Both the position numbers and the translations under genes were made by a program. From contig JANQAB010000002.1 of NCBI GenBank assembly GCA_024707265.1, positions 1,227,281 to 1,291,280 on the forward strand: DNA of 64,000 nt, given 5' to 3'. Below, one piece after another: positions 9,023 through 19,817 of this stretch; the stretch's first letter is position 1; each line of letters starts with the position of its first letter. The notes beneath the pieces are model-generated. The model was not told the DNA's origin. It did not search any database and worked only from the letters and a program-made list of their open reading frames with translations. This stretch comes from Sporocytophaga sp. GTDB lineage: Bacteria; Bacteroidota; Bacteroidia; Cytophagales; Cytophagaceae.

Positions 9023-9280
9023 AAAGTGTTGAAAATTATCTATTTCAAAGCGTTTTGTTTTTTGTAAATATAATATAAAATTTATACCTAATACTTTATT
9101 CCCGGATTTCTTATATTTTCTTCCCTTTAAAAATATGAAAAGTACCAAAAAAATATGGTATTGTTACTAGGTAATAGATATCTGTTCTGCTTCCAGGACC
9201 CGCGCCCTACAATATGAACGAGCATTTATACTGAAAATCTTTTAATAAGGTTTCTAGTTTTAAAATTATAAACCAATAGT

Positions 9281-11461
9281 CTATTTTAAAGATTCGAGAT
9301 TTTTAGGAAGGTACAAGATAAATTCAGTTCCAATGCCTTCCTCAGAATGTACTTCAATTTTTCCTTTATGACTTTCAATAATGGTATAAACGATGGATAG
9401 TCCTAAGCCTGTACCTTCACCTACATCTTTTGTAGTAAAAAAAGGTTCAAAGATTTTCATCTTAGTTTTTTCTGACATTCCTATTCCATTGTCTTTTATA
9501 GAAACACCTACTACTTCATCTTTTTCAAAGGTTGAAATTATTATTTCCCCATTTGTAATATTTTTTGCTTTCACTGCCTGGATAGAGTTGGTGAGGATAT
9601 TCATAAATACCTGATTGATCTTTCCCGGAAAGCATTCAATTGCCGGAATATCATTGTAGCATTTGGTGATTTTTACTTTCCCATCCATACTGTTGTTTAA
9701 CAGAACTAAAGTAGAGTCGATACCTAGATTTAAATCGGAAGGTTTTAATGCATCCTCGTCGAGTCGGGAGAAGTTTCTCAAACTTTTAACAATCTCAGCA
9801 GTTCTCGTGGCGCCTTCTGCAATTCCGTTAAGCATCAAATCAATTTCCTCTTTCAGATAATCATACTCAAGGTTTTCTTTTAATTTTTCAATCTGTTTTA
9901 GATTAACATTCAGTGGTTCCTGCTTATGAAGTTTTTCGTATTCTTCAAGGATCTGCATTAGTCCCTGTATATCTCTTTTAAGTGGATTTATACTTGAGCT
10001 CACAAAATTGATTGGGTTATTAATCTCATGTGCAATACCGGCAGTTAGCTGACCGAGAGAAGCCATTTTTTCAGCATCAACGAGTTGTGATTGAGCTTCC
10101 TGTAAGTTGGTCAATGCTTTGTTGAGATCCTGATTGGATTGTTGTAGCTCCGAAGTACGTTCTTCCACTTTAGATTCCAGAATTACATTTTGTTCTCTTA
10201 TAATTCTGTCATTCTCTGCCATGGCTCTGATTGCTTCAGCCTGAGAAATTTCTTTTTCTTGCTTTAAGGTATTAATACGGTCGGCTAGAGCGAAGCTAAG
10301 AAGAATGACCTCCATTGCTGATCCCGCCGGCATTGTATAATTTGTAAAGATATTGTTTCCAAGTATTTGAAAGTCCTTTAAAACATATATGATAATTCCC
10401 ACAAGCATCCAGGACCAGCCAAGCAAAAAGAATTTTGCAGGTTTATATCCTTTCCTTAATATCAAAAATCCGACAAGCAGCATATATGCAGATACTATTG
10501 CAGCATTGAACAAAACCAGGAAATAGCTTATGTTATATATTTTTAAGACGGCAAGTACAGCTGCCACTAAATATGCGGCAATAATAAAATAGGATAAATT
10601 GTGAATAGTGGGGACATATTGTTTTGTCAAAAGAAATACCCTTACAAATTCAAGTGCCGAAAGGCTAACCAGGCACGAGAATATATAAACACTAAGATTG
10701 CCTATATAAGGGGACTCTGGCCACAGGTACTGATTCGGGTAACCTAATATTGATGCCTGAGTTAAGCCAATAAATAGAATATAAATAACATAATATAGGT
10801 AAATATTATCTTTTACCGTGAAAAATAAGAACAGATTGTAAAAGAACATCACAAAGATTATCCCGCAATAAATTCCAAAAATAATGTCCTTTGTATGATT
10901 ATCTTCAAAAATAGATTTAGATGTACCCACTTTTATGGGCAATAATAGCTGCTCTCCTGTTTTAATTTTTAGATAAAAGGTCTCCTGCTGATTTTGTTTT
11001 ACAGGTAACTTAAAGATGAAGTTATGATTTTTAAATTGTCTTTTGCTGAAGGCATAATTATCGCCGGTCTTGAAGACTTCATAACTTCCATTTGCAGGAG
11101 AGTAAAATTCTATGGAATCAAGGTAAGGTTGTTCTATAGATAGAAGCAGTGTGTCTTGGCCGCTCTCATTTTTTACAGAAAACTTTAGCCAAAAGGAATA
11201 AGGTGAAATTCCAAGGTTGGGAACTTCATTTTCTGATTTTACAAATTGATTTTCGTTAAGAATATCATTAATGTTTTCTGTATTGTTGATACTTTTATAA
11301 AGTAGGATATATTCTCCCAACATATAGGGGGTATCATTGTTTTTTACAATGAGTGGTTTAGTTGATTCAGCAGCAAAAGAATTTGGTGCATTTAGCAACT
11401 GGGAAAATATTATGGTTAAAAATGTAATAAAAACCTTAATTATTGAAGTTCTTTCAGACAT
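9281..11461 (-). CDS. 7TM-DISM membrane sensor histidine kinase
   Basis: The 726-residue protein has a signal peptide (to about residue 30), a periplasmic beta-sandwich of the 7TMR-DISMED2 type (about 35-180; contains LGISPYSFWLKFSVKN and IEQPYLDSIEFY), seven hydrophobic helices (about 190-395), a coiled coil (about 400-465), HisKA with the His in LTAGIAHEINNPINF, and HATPase_c with N box (NILTNSIQAV), DNGIGMSE and GEGTGLGLSIVY. 7TM-DISM receptors are proposed to sense small extracellular ligands. It is the last gene of a three-gene operon: its start overlaps the stop of the GNAT-like gene by 8 bases, so it may sense a product of the upstream enzymes (inference). Confidence 0.92.
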   Translation of the reverse strand: MSERTSIIKVFITFLTIIFSQLLNAPNSFAAESTKPLIVKNNDTPYMLGEYILLYKSINNTENINDILNENQFVKSENEVPNLGISPYSFWLKFSVKNESGQDTLLLSIEQPYLDSIEFYSPANGSYEVFKTGDNYAFSKRQFKNHNFIFKLPVKQNQQETFYLKIKTGEQLLLPIKVGTSKSIFEDNHTKDIIFGIYCGIIFVMFFYNLFLFFTVKDNIYLYYVIYILFIGLTQASILGYPNQYLWPESPYIGNLSVYIFSCLVSLSALEFVRVFLLTKQYVPTIHNLSYFIIAAYLVAAVLAVLKIYNISYFLVLFNAAIVSAYMLLVGFLILRKGYKPAKFFLLGWSWMLVGIIIYVLKDFQILGNNIFTNYTMPAGSAMEVILLSFALADRINTLKQEKEISQAEAIRAMAENDRIIREQNVILESKVEERTSELQQSNQDLNKALTNLQEAQSQLVDAEKMASLGQLTAGIAHEINNPINFVSSSINPLKRDIQGLMQILEEYEKLHKQEPLNVNLKQIEKLKENLEYDYLKEEIDLMLNGIAEGATRTAEIVKSLRNFSRLDEDALKPSDLNLGIDSTLVLLNNSMDGKVKITKCYNDIPAIECFPGKINQVFMNILTNSIQAVKAKNITNGEIIISTFEKDEVVGVSIKDNGIGMSEKTKMKIFEPFFTTKDVGEGTGLGLSIVYTIIESHKGKIEVHSEEGIGTEFILYLPKNLESLK

Positions 11462-12140
11462 TGGAAATAATGAGATTATAATTTATGCTGATATCTCCTT
11501 TGGGACCATGTTCAGCGGTAACTTGAACAGGATTATTTCTTAGATTTAAAATTCTTTCTCTGTCTTCTGGCTGAGCAGTTTCAAGGGTAATAGCATTCAT
11601 CCTTCTTAAAACTCTGGCTATATAATTTTCATTTGGATAAATAAATTCACCTTTATTTCCTAAAGAGTCTTCAACTTCAAAACCTACTTTTTTAACCATT
11701 GGCATTGTGTAGTCTGCGCAAATAGTAAAAAGCGAATTGAGTTTAGTTTGATTAACAACAGAAATACCTGCCCTTATCAAAAACAAACTAATGCCTATTC
11801 CTGCAACTGATTTAGCATTCCATAAACCACAAAGTTCACCAGTTCCGGAATTTGCATATTGCCTAATAAGACTAAATATCTTAGGGTCCATTTCTCCAAC
11901 AGCTTCTTCTACTGGTAAAGGGTGATCATTATCAGCAACATGTATTCGAATGCCACCAACTATTTCACCATGTTCGTCTTCTGCAGTAATTCCATAGACC
12001 GATTCATAAAACATCCAATCATCATTATTGGTAGTGATATTGGAAATTCCGTAATCTAATAAGACTTTTTTATGGCCTTCTCTAAATTTTCGGCAAGTTT
12101 CTAAACTGCTCGTTGCCTTAAAAGCCTTGAAATAATACAT
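11454..12140 (-). CDS. GNAT-fold acyltransferase-like protein (N-acyl amino acid / autoinducer synthase-like)
   Basis: About 228 residues. The N-terminal part (FREGHKKVLLDYGI) and the block EIVGGIRIHVADNDHPLPVE recall the acyl-homoserine-lactone synthase / N-acyl amino acid synthase branch of the GNAT fold, where a conserved acidic-Arg core follows a strand 'GG.R'. A central stretch (GELCGLWNAKSVAGIGISLFLIRAGISV) fits the acyl-CoA/ACP-binding loop and helix. I cannot identify a substrate. ATG 12140 is chosen over TTG 12149. It starts 5 bases after the stop of the E1/nitroreductase gene and overlaps the sensor-kinase gene, so the three are almost certainly co-transcribed. It could instead be a plain GNAT acetyltransferase. 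Confidence 0.65.
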   Translation of the reverse strand: MYYFKAFKATSSLETCRKFREGHKKVLLDYGISNITTNNDDWMFYESVYGITAEDEHGEIVGGIRIHVADNDHPLPVEEAVGEMDPKIFSLIRQYANSGTGELCGLWNAKSVAGIGISLFLIRAGISVVNQTKLNSLFTICADYTMPMVKKVGFEVEDSLGNKGEFIYPNENYIARVLRRMNAITLETAQPEDRERILNLRNNPVQVTAEHGPKGDISINYNLIISNV

Positions 12141-12145
12141 TATTA

Positions 12146-14467
12146 TCAATTGAAATATAAAACACTATCAATAGGCTTTCTTTTAGAAATTTCAAATGTC
12201 CTATCCGTTTTGAAAATTCTGAAAAGAAAAATTTCTGAACATTGTGCATTATTCAGGTTAAATAATGATTCGAAATCTGGCCGAATTAAATTTAGGTCAC
12301 TTAGTAAATCTTTATTTAATGTTTTGTTCTGTCCGAACATTTGAGAGAATAAGAATATCAGGGCCGTATTGGGTTGGATACTAATATTCCTGCTTGCTGC
12401 GTGAAGCCACAGTCGTTGAAGTGCTCTTCCTCCGTTAAAGTAATCCTGCTTGGATATTGTGGGCATTGTAATTAGTCCAAATGCAGAGGATGCATTTGAC
12501 ATTTTTCTGGATAATTTTTCAAACCCTTTTCCTTTGTTCCACTTTATCAGATTTTCCACTACCTTCCAGTCTTTAGCAAGTCTGTATCCGATCAATTCCG
12601 TCGGGGTAAAGTCTATGGCACTTACCGGAATCCCATCCATTTTCTCTTCAGATTCTTCTTTACTCCATCTTATTTCGGAAACAAATTCAGCGTGCCCTTT
12701 TGGATTGGTAACCCTTAGTCGGTCAGCAACACCCATCAATATCCCGAGTTTTTTTAGTTTTTCCTCTTCTGAAATCATCTGTAAGCTTGCCCCTGGGATC
12801 GACTCAACTACCTTTATTAATTCTTTTATATCTTCAGAAGTGATTTTACCTGTATTTTTTAAACTTCTGTTTGTGTTTCTCTTTGTTATATATTTTGAAA
12901 GGTAATCATACCTATCTTCAATCTCCTGATGTCCCTCATCCTTTTCTTTTATAAAATTAAAAATAGCAACCAATTTATCATCTTCCTGATTAGGAAAAAG
13001 ATGAGTTTCTATATTTAATCCTATTTCCTTTGCTTTAAGTAATAGATTCTCTGTCGCAGCTCCCAATGATATGGTGGAAGCATTAAAGTCAAAGTCAAGA
13101 AGTGAATTTTGGAACGGAGGGTTAAGGTACAGATATAACTTATTCTCTGAATACAACCACTTCCATGGCTGATTATTGCCACCTGAAGGAGCTAGTATAG
13201 CACTGGATACAAGTTCTTTTACCTTGTCGATTGATATAATAGTTGTTGATTGGTTATTGACAGGAATGTTCTTACTTAGTTCAATCAGATCTGTTTTGGT
13301 AAGAGGTAGGTTATGTTCAGGCTCTGGAACTATCGGAGCAGGTTTAGATTTAATATCATCACAAATTAATTCCTCAAGATCTACATAATACCTTCCTGAG
13401 CTTTTGAAATCTTCTGTAAATATACGGCGACAAATGTCTGCAGTAATGCCGCCTCCCAATGCAACTGCTGAAGCTAATTGTGGCCAAGTAGTTATTGTTT
13501 CTTCTATTTCCAGCATGGAGGATTTTAACCTTGTAGAAATTGTTTCTACTCCTATCATAGCCAGTAAGTATGGAATTTTTTGTTCATTGGTTTTTAAGGA
13601 TTTTAATGTCTCCAAATTAAGTTCACCAATAAGTCCATGAAGTAAAGGCCTGTCAGGTTCAAGATCGAAACGCTCTACATCAAGCATGCATCTGTCATTA
13701 GCTTCCATTACAACTGGAATTTTTAATTCTTTTGCTTTAATCCTGGCTAAGATTTTTATGTCAAAACCATCACATTCATCAATCAGAAGGTCTAGGTTTC
13801 CTCCTTCGCAAAAAAATCTGTCCATGTTTCCTTCATGAAGGCCATCAGGAAAACATTTAACCTTAATATAAGGATCGATTTCCGCAATCTCCCTTGCAAC
13901 TGCTATGGTTTTGGAAATTCCCAGGTTGGACAGAGAAGTTCTTATTCGATTATAATTACTTAGTTCAAGTATATCAAAGTCTGCAAGCCTTATCTCCCCG
14001 AAACTTCTTTCCATAGCCATGGTCACAGAAACAGACTGTCCTACCGATAGCCCAATAATTCCCACTTTTTTCTGAGCAAGTATATCTCTTTCTTCGGGAG
14101 TAATTTTATAAAAATTTCTATTCGTCCTTACTTCTACAAATTCCGCTTCATCCAGCAGATGTACTATTTTATTTGACCATGGGTAATATGCCCAAACACC
14201 TAATCTATCAGGATCATTTGTACCAACATAGTTATTTATTTCATCCTCCATTTCCTCCTTAGTCATGTTCTTCTTAGGATTTCTTAACTTAATCAGTTCT
14301 TTTATCTGACCTCGCAATTCATCAAATACCAACAGGTTAGACTCGGATTCAATAAGATTATTAAATTTAACAAACTCTTCTTTTATTTTAGGTCTGAATA
14401 ACAGGGGTTTATATGTACTTCTCTGTTGCTCCGTCTGTTTAATTAGTGTAATTAGTTTGTTTTGCAT
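12146..14467 (-). CDS. Rv1355c-like fusion of ThiF/E1-type adenylating domain and nitroreductase domain
   Basis: The 773-residue protein has an N-terminal helical region (1-110), an E1-like Rossmann domain (about 120-370; Gly-rich KVGIIGLSVGQSVSV, acidic LADFDILELSNYNRI, then DECDGFDIK) and a nitroreductase-like FMN domain (about 415-750) with APSGGNNQPWKW. The same architecture is known as the Rv1355c family (annotated 'MoeY' in Mycobacterium tuberculosis), whose reaction is unknown. The Cys pairs that hold zinc in many E1 proteins are not evident. It is the first gene of the operon with the GNAT-like protein and the 7TM kinase, which suggests adenylation plus redox tailoring of a small molecule (inference). 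Confidence 0.85.
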   Translation of the reverse strand: MQNKLITLIKQTEQQRSTYKPLLFRPKIKEEFVKFNNLIESESNLLVFDELRGQIKELIKLRNPKKNMTKEEMEDEINNYVGTNDPDRLGVWAYYPWSNKIVHLLDEAEFVEVRTNRNFYKITPEERDILAQKKVGIIGLSVGQSVSVTMAMERSFGEIRLADFDILELSNYNRIRTSLSNLGISKTIAVAREIAEIDPYIKVKCFPDGLHEGNMDRFFCEGGNLDLLIDECDGFDIKILARIKAKELKIPVVMEANDRCMLDVERFDLEPDRPLLHGLIGELNLETLKSLKTNEQKIPYLLAMIGVETISTRLKSSMLEIEETITTWPQLASAVALGGGITADICRRIFTEDFKSSGRYYVDLEELICDDIKSKPAPIVPEPEHNLPLTKTDLIELSKNIPVNNQSTTIISIDKVKELVSSAILAPSGGNNQPWKWLYSENKLYLYLNPPFQNSLLDFDFNASTISLGAATENLLLKAKEIGLNIETHLFPNQEDDKLVAIFNFIKEKDEGHQEIEDRYDYLSKYITKRNTNRSLKNTGKITSEDIKELIKVVESIPGASLQMISEEEKLKKLGILMGVADRLRVTNPKGHAEFVSEIRWSKEESEEKMDGIPVSAIDFTPTELIGYRLAKDWKVVENLIKWNKGKGFEKLSRKMSNASSAFGLITMPTISKQDYFNGGRALQRLWLHAASRNISIQPNTALIFLFSQMFGQNKTLNKDLLSDLNLIRPDFESLFNLNNAQCSEIFLFRIFKTDRTFEISKRKPIDSVLYFN

Positions 14468-14610
14468 CTGAGAAATATTTAGCTAAGAGTACGTTTACGA
14501 TAAAAAGATAATTATTGGTTATATTTTTACTTGATTCAATTTAAGATATCTTTAATAAGGAATTTTTCAACAAATACGTTTGTTTTTGCGTAAAACTTTT
14601 CAAAAAAAAT

Positions 14611-15072
14611 ATGGAAGATAAGATACGGATTCTATATATTGATGATGAAAAAAATAATCTTACAGCTTTCAAGGCCACATTCAGACCGTATTTTAGAATA
14701 TTTATAGCTGAGTCTGCGGAGGAGGGAAGGAAAATTCTTGAAACTGAAAAAATTGAGATTATAATAACAGACCAGAGAATGCCGGTAATGACAGGCGTTG
14801 AGTTTCTTTCTTCAATAATTGAAACTTATCCTGATCCAATCAGAATCTTGTTAACGGGATATTCAGATCTTCAGGCTGTTATAGATGCGGTAAATAAAGG
14901 CCACATCTATCAATATATAAGCAAGCCCTGGGAGGAGCAGCATTTAAAAATTATCATTGAAAAAGCTTACGAAGTATTTCGTTTAAAAATGGAAAACAAG
15001 GAGTTGGTTAAAAGCCTTTTAAGAGCAAATCAGCAACTGGAGTTTTACCTTCGTCAGAAGCTGATTTCTTAA
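14611..15072 (+). CDS. Response regulator, receiver plus short C-terminal helix
   Basis: A 153-residue single receiver: YIDDEKNN, phospho-acceptor Asp in IIITDQRMPVMTG, Thr in LLTGYSD, Lys in YISKPWEE, then a 25-residue helix. This is the receiver subtype commonly joined to HD-GYP or kinase outputs, but no output domain is present. It is divergent from the E1/nitroreductase operon with a 143-base gap, so it is the natural candidate partner of the 7TM kinase in that operon (inference). Confidence 0.9.
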   Translation: MEDKIRILYIDDEKNNLTAFKATFRPYFRIFIAESAEEGRKILETEKIEIIITDQRMPVMTGVEFLSSIIETYPDPIRILLTGYSDLQAVIDAVNKGHIYQYISKPWEEQHLKIIIEKAYEVFRLKMENKELVKSLLRANQQLEFYLRQKLIS

Positions 15073-15086
15073 AAGACTTTTTTATT

Positions 15087-18000
15087 TTAGGCTAAAGATC
15101 TTAAATCCACCGGTACTAGCCTTGATACGCCCTGTTCTACCATTGTAATTCCATATATAATATCAGTACTAGACATTGTTCTCTTGTTGTGAGTTACAAT
15201 AATAAATTGTGATTCTTGTGAGAACTTTCTGATAATATTATTGAATTTGTCAATGTTGGCATCATCAAGTGGTGCATCTACCTCATCAAATATACAGAAT
15301 GGTGCTGGTTTAATCAGATAGATAGCAAACAATAGCGATATTGCAGTAAGTGTTTTCTCTCCCCCTGATAACTGGTTAATCGTCAATGGTCTCTTACCTT
15401 TTGGTTTTGCTATAATGTCTATTGAAGATTCAAGTGGGTTGTCAGGATGCTCCAGTTTAAGATCGCAACTGTCTTCTTCTGAAAATAAAGACCTGAACAC
15501 ACGTACGAAGTTGTCTCTGATTTTATCATAAGCTTCCATAAAGGTATCTTTTGCAACTGAATCGATTTCATTGATTGTTTGCAATAAAGAATCCTTTGCT
15601 TTAGTTAGGTCGTCTTTTTGTTCACTGATAAACTTATGTCTCTCCTGAATTTCCTGATATGCTTCCATCGCCATAGGATTTATTGGTCCCATTTTATCAA
15701 GAGCGTTTTTTATTTGAACTACTTTTTGTTTTAGCTCTTCCTCGCTGGCTTCCACATTGCTATCCTGAGAAAGAAGTTCATCTATGTCTATATTAAATTC
15801 AACAGACAACCTTTCTTTGATAGAGCTAAGACTTAGCTTATTATCATTTAGTTTTGTCTGAATTTCTAAAAGGAGCGCATCACAGTTGTCACGCAATCTC
15901 CTCAAATCTCTGGCTTCTTTTTCTAATTCGTCAATGAATGCCCTGGCTCCGTAATATTCCTTTTCAACTTCATTAACTCCTTGTTCTATAGCTTCTTTTT
16001 CCTTGTAGAACTCGACAAGCTCATCGTCACTGACATCAGCTCTTTCAAGGAGTATACTTATCTCTTCTTCTGTTTTTTTTGCATCTTCAAGGTTTTTTTC
16101 TATCCTTTGTTTGCTACTATCATAAGCAGCCTGTTTGTATTCGATCTCTTGCTGAAGACTTGAGATTTTATTCTGTTGCTGATGGTAAAGAATGTTTTCC
16201 TGATTGAATATAGCACTCTTATTAGTGAGTTGCTCATTTTGGATTACAAGATCTTCATTCAGCTCCTGAAGCCTGCTTTCAAGATCCGACAGGATAGATT
16301 TTGCTTCTTCTGCTCTTGGTTTGGCATCTTGTATATCATCTTCCAGTTTTTCTATTTTATCAATAATATCATCTCTTTTCAGAGCATTGCTATTGATCAT
16401 TTCTGTAAACTGCTCAAGTTTGGTTTTTACAGAGATATAGCTCTGGCTGGTAAGGTTGATTTCTTTTTTTAAGTTCTTCTATACTTGTTTTTAAAGTGCT
16501 TTCCTTGAATTTGAAAAGCTCTCTTTGTTTTTTCTCCAGATTAAGTTTTAACTCGTCCAATTCTGCAGAAAGTTCTTTGATTTCTTGTTGAAGCTTTTCA
16601 AGATTTTTGGCACGTCCTATTCTTTTTCCTTCAAATAATCCCACAGAACCTCCGGAAATGCTAAATTTTCTCTTTGTGAGTTTACCATTCTGAGTAATGA
16701 AGATTGCATCACCATCCTGAGGAAGCTCTTCCTGATTGTTGGTAATGATGTATACATTGTCCAGTATAAATGCGACAAGGTGTTTGTACTTCGGATCAAA
16801 TTCTATAATGTCTTTGGCTGCTTTGCAGTGCTCAAATGACCTGATAGGTGCTGGATTAAAATTTTCAAAGGTAGAAAGCACAAAGAAGTTGGCTCTTCCT
16901 TTCGCAGCATCGCTTAAGAGATTAACCGCCTGTACAGCCTGGGCCTCGTTTTCAACAACATAGTAGTTCATGAAAGGCTCCAGGTAGTTTTCTATTGATA
17001 CTCTGTATTGATCTTCACAGGTAAGAATATCTGAAAGGAGAGGGGCTTCTTTTCCCCAGTGGGAGTTCTTTTTCAGGAACTTTATTGCTTCCGGAAATCC
17101 TTCAAGATTATCAACAAGGGATTTTGTAAGGCTATATTCATTCTGCTTGGAATCCAGCTTCCTGTTGATCTGAGTGATTTGCTCCTTTATGGTTTCAATT
17201 TCCTTTTCAAGCTGGGTAATTTCTTCCTGAAGGGTGCTTTCCTGATTTTCAAGTTTTTCAAGTTTAAGATTTTTCGATTCAAGTTCCTCTGAAATCTCTT
17301 GAACTTTGCTTTCAAATTCTGCAAGACTTGCTGAATGTGCAGATGAATCTGAGGTTGTTTTCTCAAGTTCCTGCTTCAATGAGCTGGCCTGAATCTGATA
17401 GATCTCAATGTTTTTATTTAGATGAAATACTTCTTCCTGTTTTTTTCGCAGTTGTCCGCTCATTACAGAAAGTTCTTCCTGCAATCGGCTTGTACTGGTT
17501 TTCTGAGTTTCGTATTCTTGTTTATAAGCCTGGACTTTAACCTCGATTTCAGCCATTATTTTCTCAGCAGTTTCAGCTTCTGCCTGAAGACTGGAAATGC
17601 TGAATTCTGCTCTCTCATTGCTCTTCTTGTCCTGCTCTATTTGTTCACGAAGGTTATTATTCTTGTCGTTCAGGAAAGAAAGCCTTTCGTGCTTTATTTT
17701 TTTATCACTTTCGTAATTTCTTATTTTATTAACATGCTCATTCAGCGTTTTTTGTCTGGAAGCGAGTGTTTTTTCTCTGTTGACAAGCTCTGCTTTTTCT
17801 TTTTCTACCCCACCTTCTTTTTCTGCTATTTGGGTATTGAATCCTATTCTCTTGTCTGTTTCTTCCTCAAGTTGTTTCTGAAGTGATAAAAAATCTTCCC
17901 TCTGACCCTGAATGGTAACTTTTGCCAGGTCTATACTAACTTGTTTGTATTGTTCTTTTACCTGAAAATATTTTTCTGTCTGCTTAGCCTGTTTTTCTAA

Positions 18001-18612
18001 GGATTTCAGGTTTTTATTGATCTCAAAGAGAAGATCGTCAACGCGTTCAAGGTCTTTGTCTGTATCTTCAAGTTTTTTAAGGCTTTGTTTTTTCCTTACC
18101 TTAAACTTTGATATACCTGCGGCTTCCTCAAATAATGTCCTTCTTGAGTTGTCTTTGTCATTAAGTATATCATCCACCATTTTTAATTCAATGATGGCAT
18201 AACTATCGGAACCGATACCTGTATCAAGGAAAAGGTTGGTAATATCTTTCAGACGGCAGGTAACCCCATTCAGTAAATATTCACTTTCACCAGATCTATA
18301 ATATCTCCGGGTGATGGTCACATGAGAATATTCTGTTGGAAGGAGATTCTTTGTATTATTAAAAGTAAGGGAAACTTCAGCCATTTGGAGCGGCTTACGT
18401 GTTTTGGTACCGTTAAAGATCACATTCTCCATCTTTTCAGACCGGAGCGCCTTTGTCTTTTGTTCACCCAAAACCCATCTTATAGCATCAACTACATTTG
18501 ATTTACCACAGCCATTTGGCCCAACAATACCTGTAATACCTTCATCAAAATTGATGGTTACCTTATCACCAAAACTCTTGAATCCTTTAATCTCTAATTT
18601 GCTTAACTGCAT
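15087..18612 (-). CDS. smc: Chromosome segregation protein SMC (one-base frameshift near 16464-16470)
   Basis: The N-terminal part has the SMC Walker A region (GIVGPNGCGKSNVVDAIRWV), a long coiled coil, and the hinge (about residues 500-640; FPEAIKFLKK and the GGSVGLFEGKRIGR end). The second part has coiled coil, the signature INQLSGGEKTLTAISLLFAI and Walker B CIFDEVDAPLDDANI. The frame breaks at a seven-T run (16464-16470, + strand); removing one base reads KKEINLTSQSYISVKTKLEQ and joins the halves into a protein of about 1175 residues, the normal SMC size. Since smc is a core chromosome-condensation gene, a sequencing error is the likely cause. Confidence 0.95.
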
Positions 18613-18852
18613 GAATTAACCCCTTTTTTGGAATTATGGAAGTTTAAAATTACAGGATACTAATGGATAAATAGTAGTGCGAAGAATCGTTTTTCTCAAC
18701 AGGATTATCAACAAAAACGTTCATTGACTGGGGATAAGTAGTGAATATTTTCTTAGTTAAGACGCCCTCGATATTTGACTAAGGTTATTCTATTGTTAAA
18801 TTTTGGTGTAAAAATATTGTTATTTAATTAGTTAATAGGCATCAATAAAATG

Positions 18853-18889
18853 AAAAAACTCCCGAAGTTTATGACACCGGGAGTTTTTA
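18853..18889 (-). terminator. Rho-independent terminator of the desaturase gene
   Basis: AAAAACTCCCG and CGGGAGTTTTT pair perfectly around a 13-base loop between the desaturase stop (18918) and the smc start (18612). The stem is flanked by A and T runs, so it could work on both strands. The rest of the 305-base gap 18613-18917 holds no ORF. Confidence 0.8.
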
Positions 18890-18917
18890 TTATTTTATAA
18901 CTTTAAAAGATTAAGTT

Positions 18918-19664
18918 TTAAGCCATAGCTGTTTTACTTAACTTTATTATTCTGCAGAAGGAAAGGATTCTGATAACAGGATAGGTAGGATCAAATTCAA
19001 ACCATTTCATTGCAAAGTTTGCTCTTGCAGCATATTTATGGTGGTTGTTCTGAAATAACTCACCGCCAAGAAGAAAGTCTATAAAAAGGCTGTTTTTTGA
19101 TTTGTCGTTGTTATCAAAATTTGAGTAACCGTATTTGTGGCCACTCCAGTTTACGATAGCTCCGTGAACCGGACCCATCAAAAAGTGGATTGGCAATAAA
19201 AGAAACATGAACCATGGAGGAGAAACCCAGATATAAAATAATGCATATGCAACTCCCCAGACAATTCTTGACGCCCACATATCACCTAAATTATCTATGA
19301 ACTTCCATGTAGGTACATCTTTCTGAAATTTTTCTTCTATGTCAGCTCTGTTATTAAGGACATCATTGTAGGTATCTTTCGTCTTCACCATCATAGTCAG
19401 AAGATTTTTGGTATGATGTGGAGAGTGAGGATCTTTAGGTGTATCACTGTAAGCATGGTGCATGCGGTGTAACACAGCATATGCTCTTGGGTTCAGGTAG
19501 GAAGAACCTTGTGATAGATAAGTAAGAAGATAAAAGAATTTCTCCCAAAATGGCGACATAGTAAACATCTTATGTGCACTATACCTGTGCAGGAAGAATG
19601 TCTGACTAAACAGAGAAAGATACCAATGAATAATAAAGAATGTTAGGACTATGTACATTATCAA
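18918..19664 (-). CDS. Membrane fatty acid (acyl-CoA/acyl-lipid) desaturase
   Basis: A 248-residue integral membrane di-iron enzyme. The three histidine boxes are present: HRYSAH (about 27), HRMHH (about 67), and NNHHK (about 208). Hydrophobic segments lie before the first box and between the second and third. Such enzymes place a double bond in membrane fatty acids, usually in response to cold. The gene stands alone, with its own terminator and a 130-base upstream gap. Confidence 0.9.
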   Translation of the reverse strand: MIMYIVLTFFIIHWYLSLFSQTFFLHRYSAHKMFTMSPFWEKFFYLLTYLSQGSSYLNPRAYAVLHRMHHAYSDTPKDPHSPHHTKNLLTMMVKTKDTYNDVLNNRADIEEKFQKDVPTWKFIDNLGDMWASRIVWGVAYALFYIWVSPPWFMFLLLPIHFLMGPVHGAIVNWSGHKYGYSNFDNNDKSKNSLFIDFLLGGELFQNNHHKYAARANFAMKWFEFDPTYPVIRILSFCRIIKLSKTAMA

Positions 19665-19817
19665 ATTAAATTGTGTTATAAATATTACTTAATAAAATCC
19701 CTTGACTATTATGGGAATTATTGAATACAGCGCAAGTTAAGGAAAAATCCATAAAGAAGGATAATTGTTTTGCCTAAATATGCGATGAATTCGTTTTGGG
19801 TATATATAACTGTTTAG

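Noticed and set aside
12450..12905. 151-codon + strand ORF
   Set aside because: Antisense to the nitroreductase domain; composition of a shadow frame.
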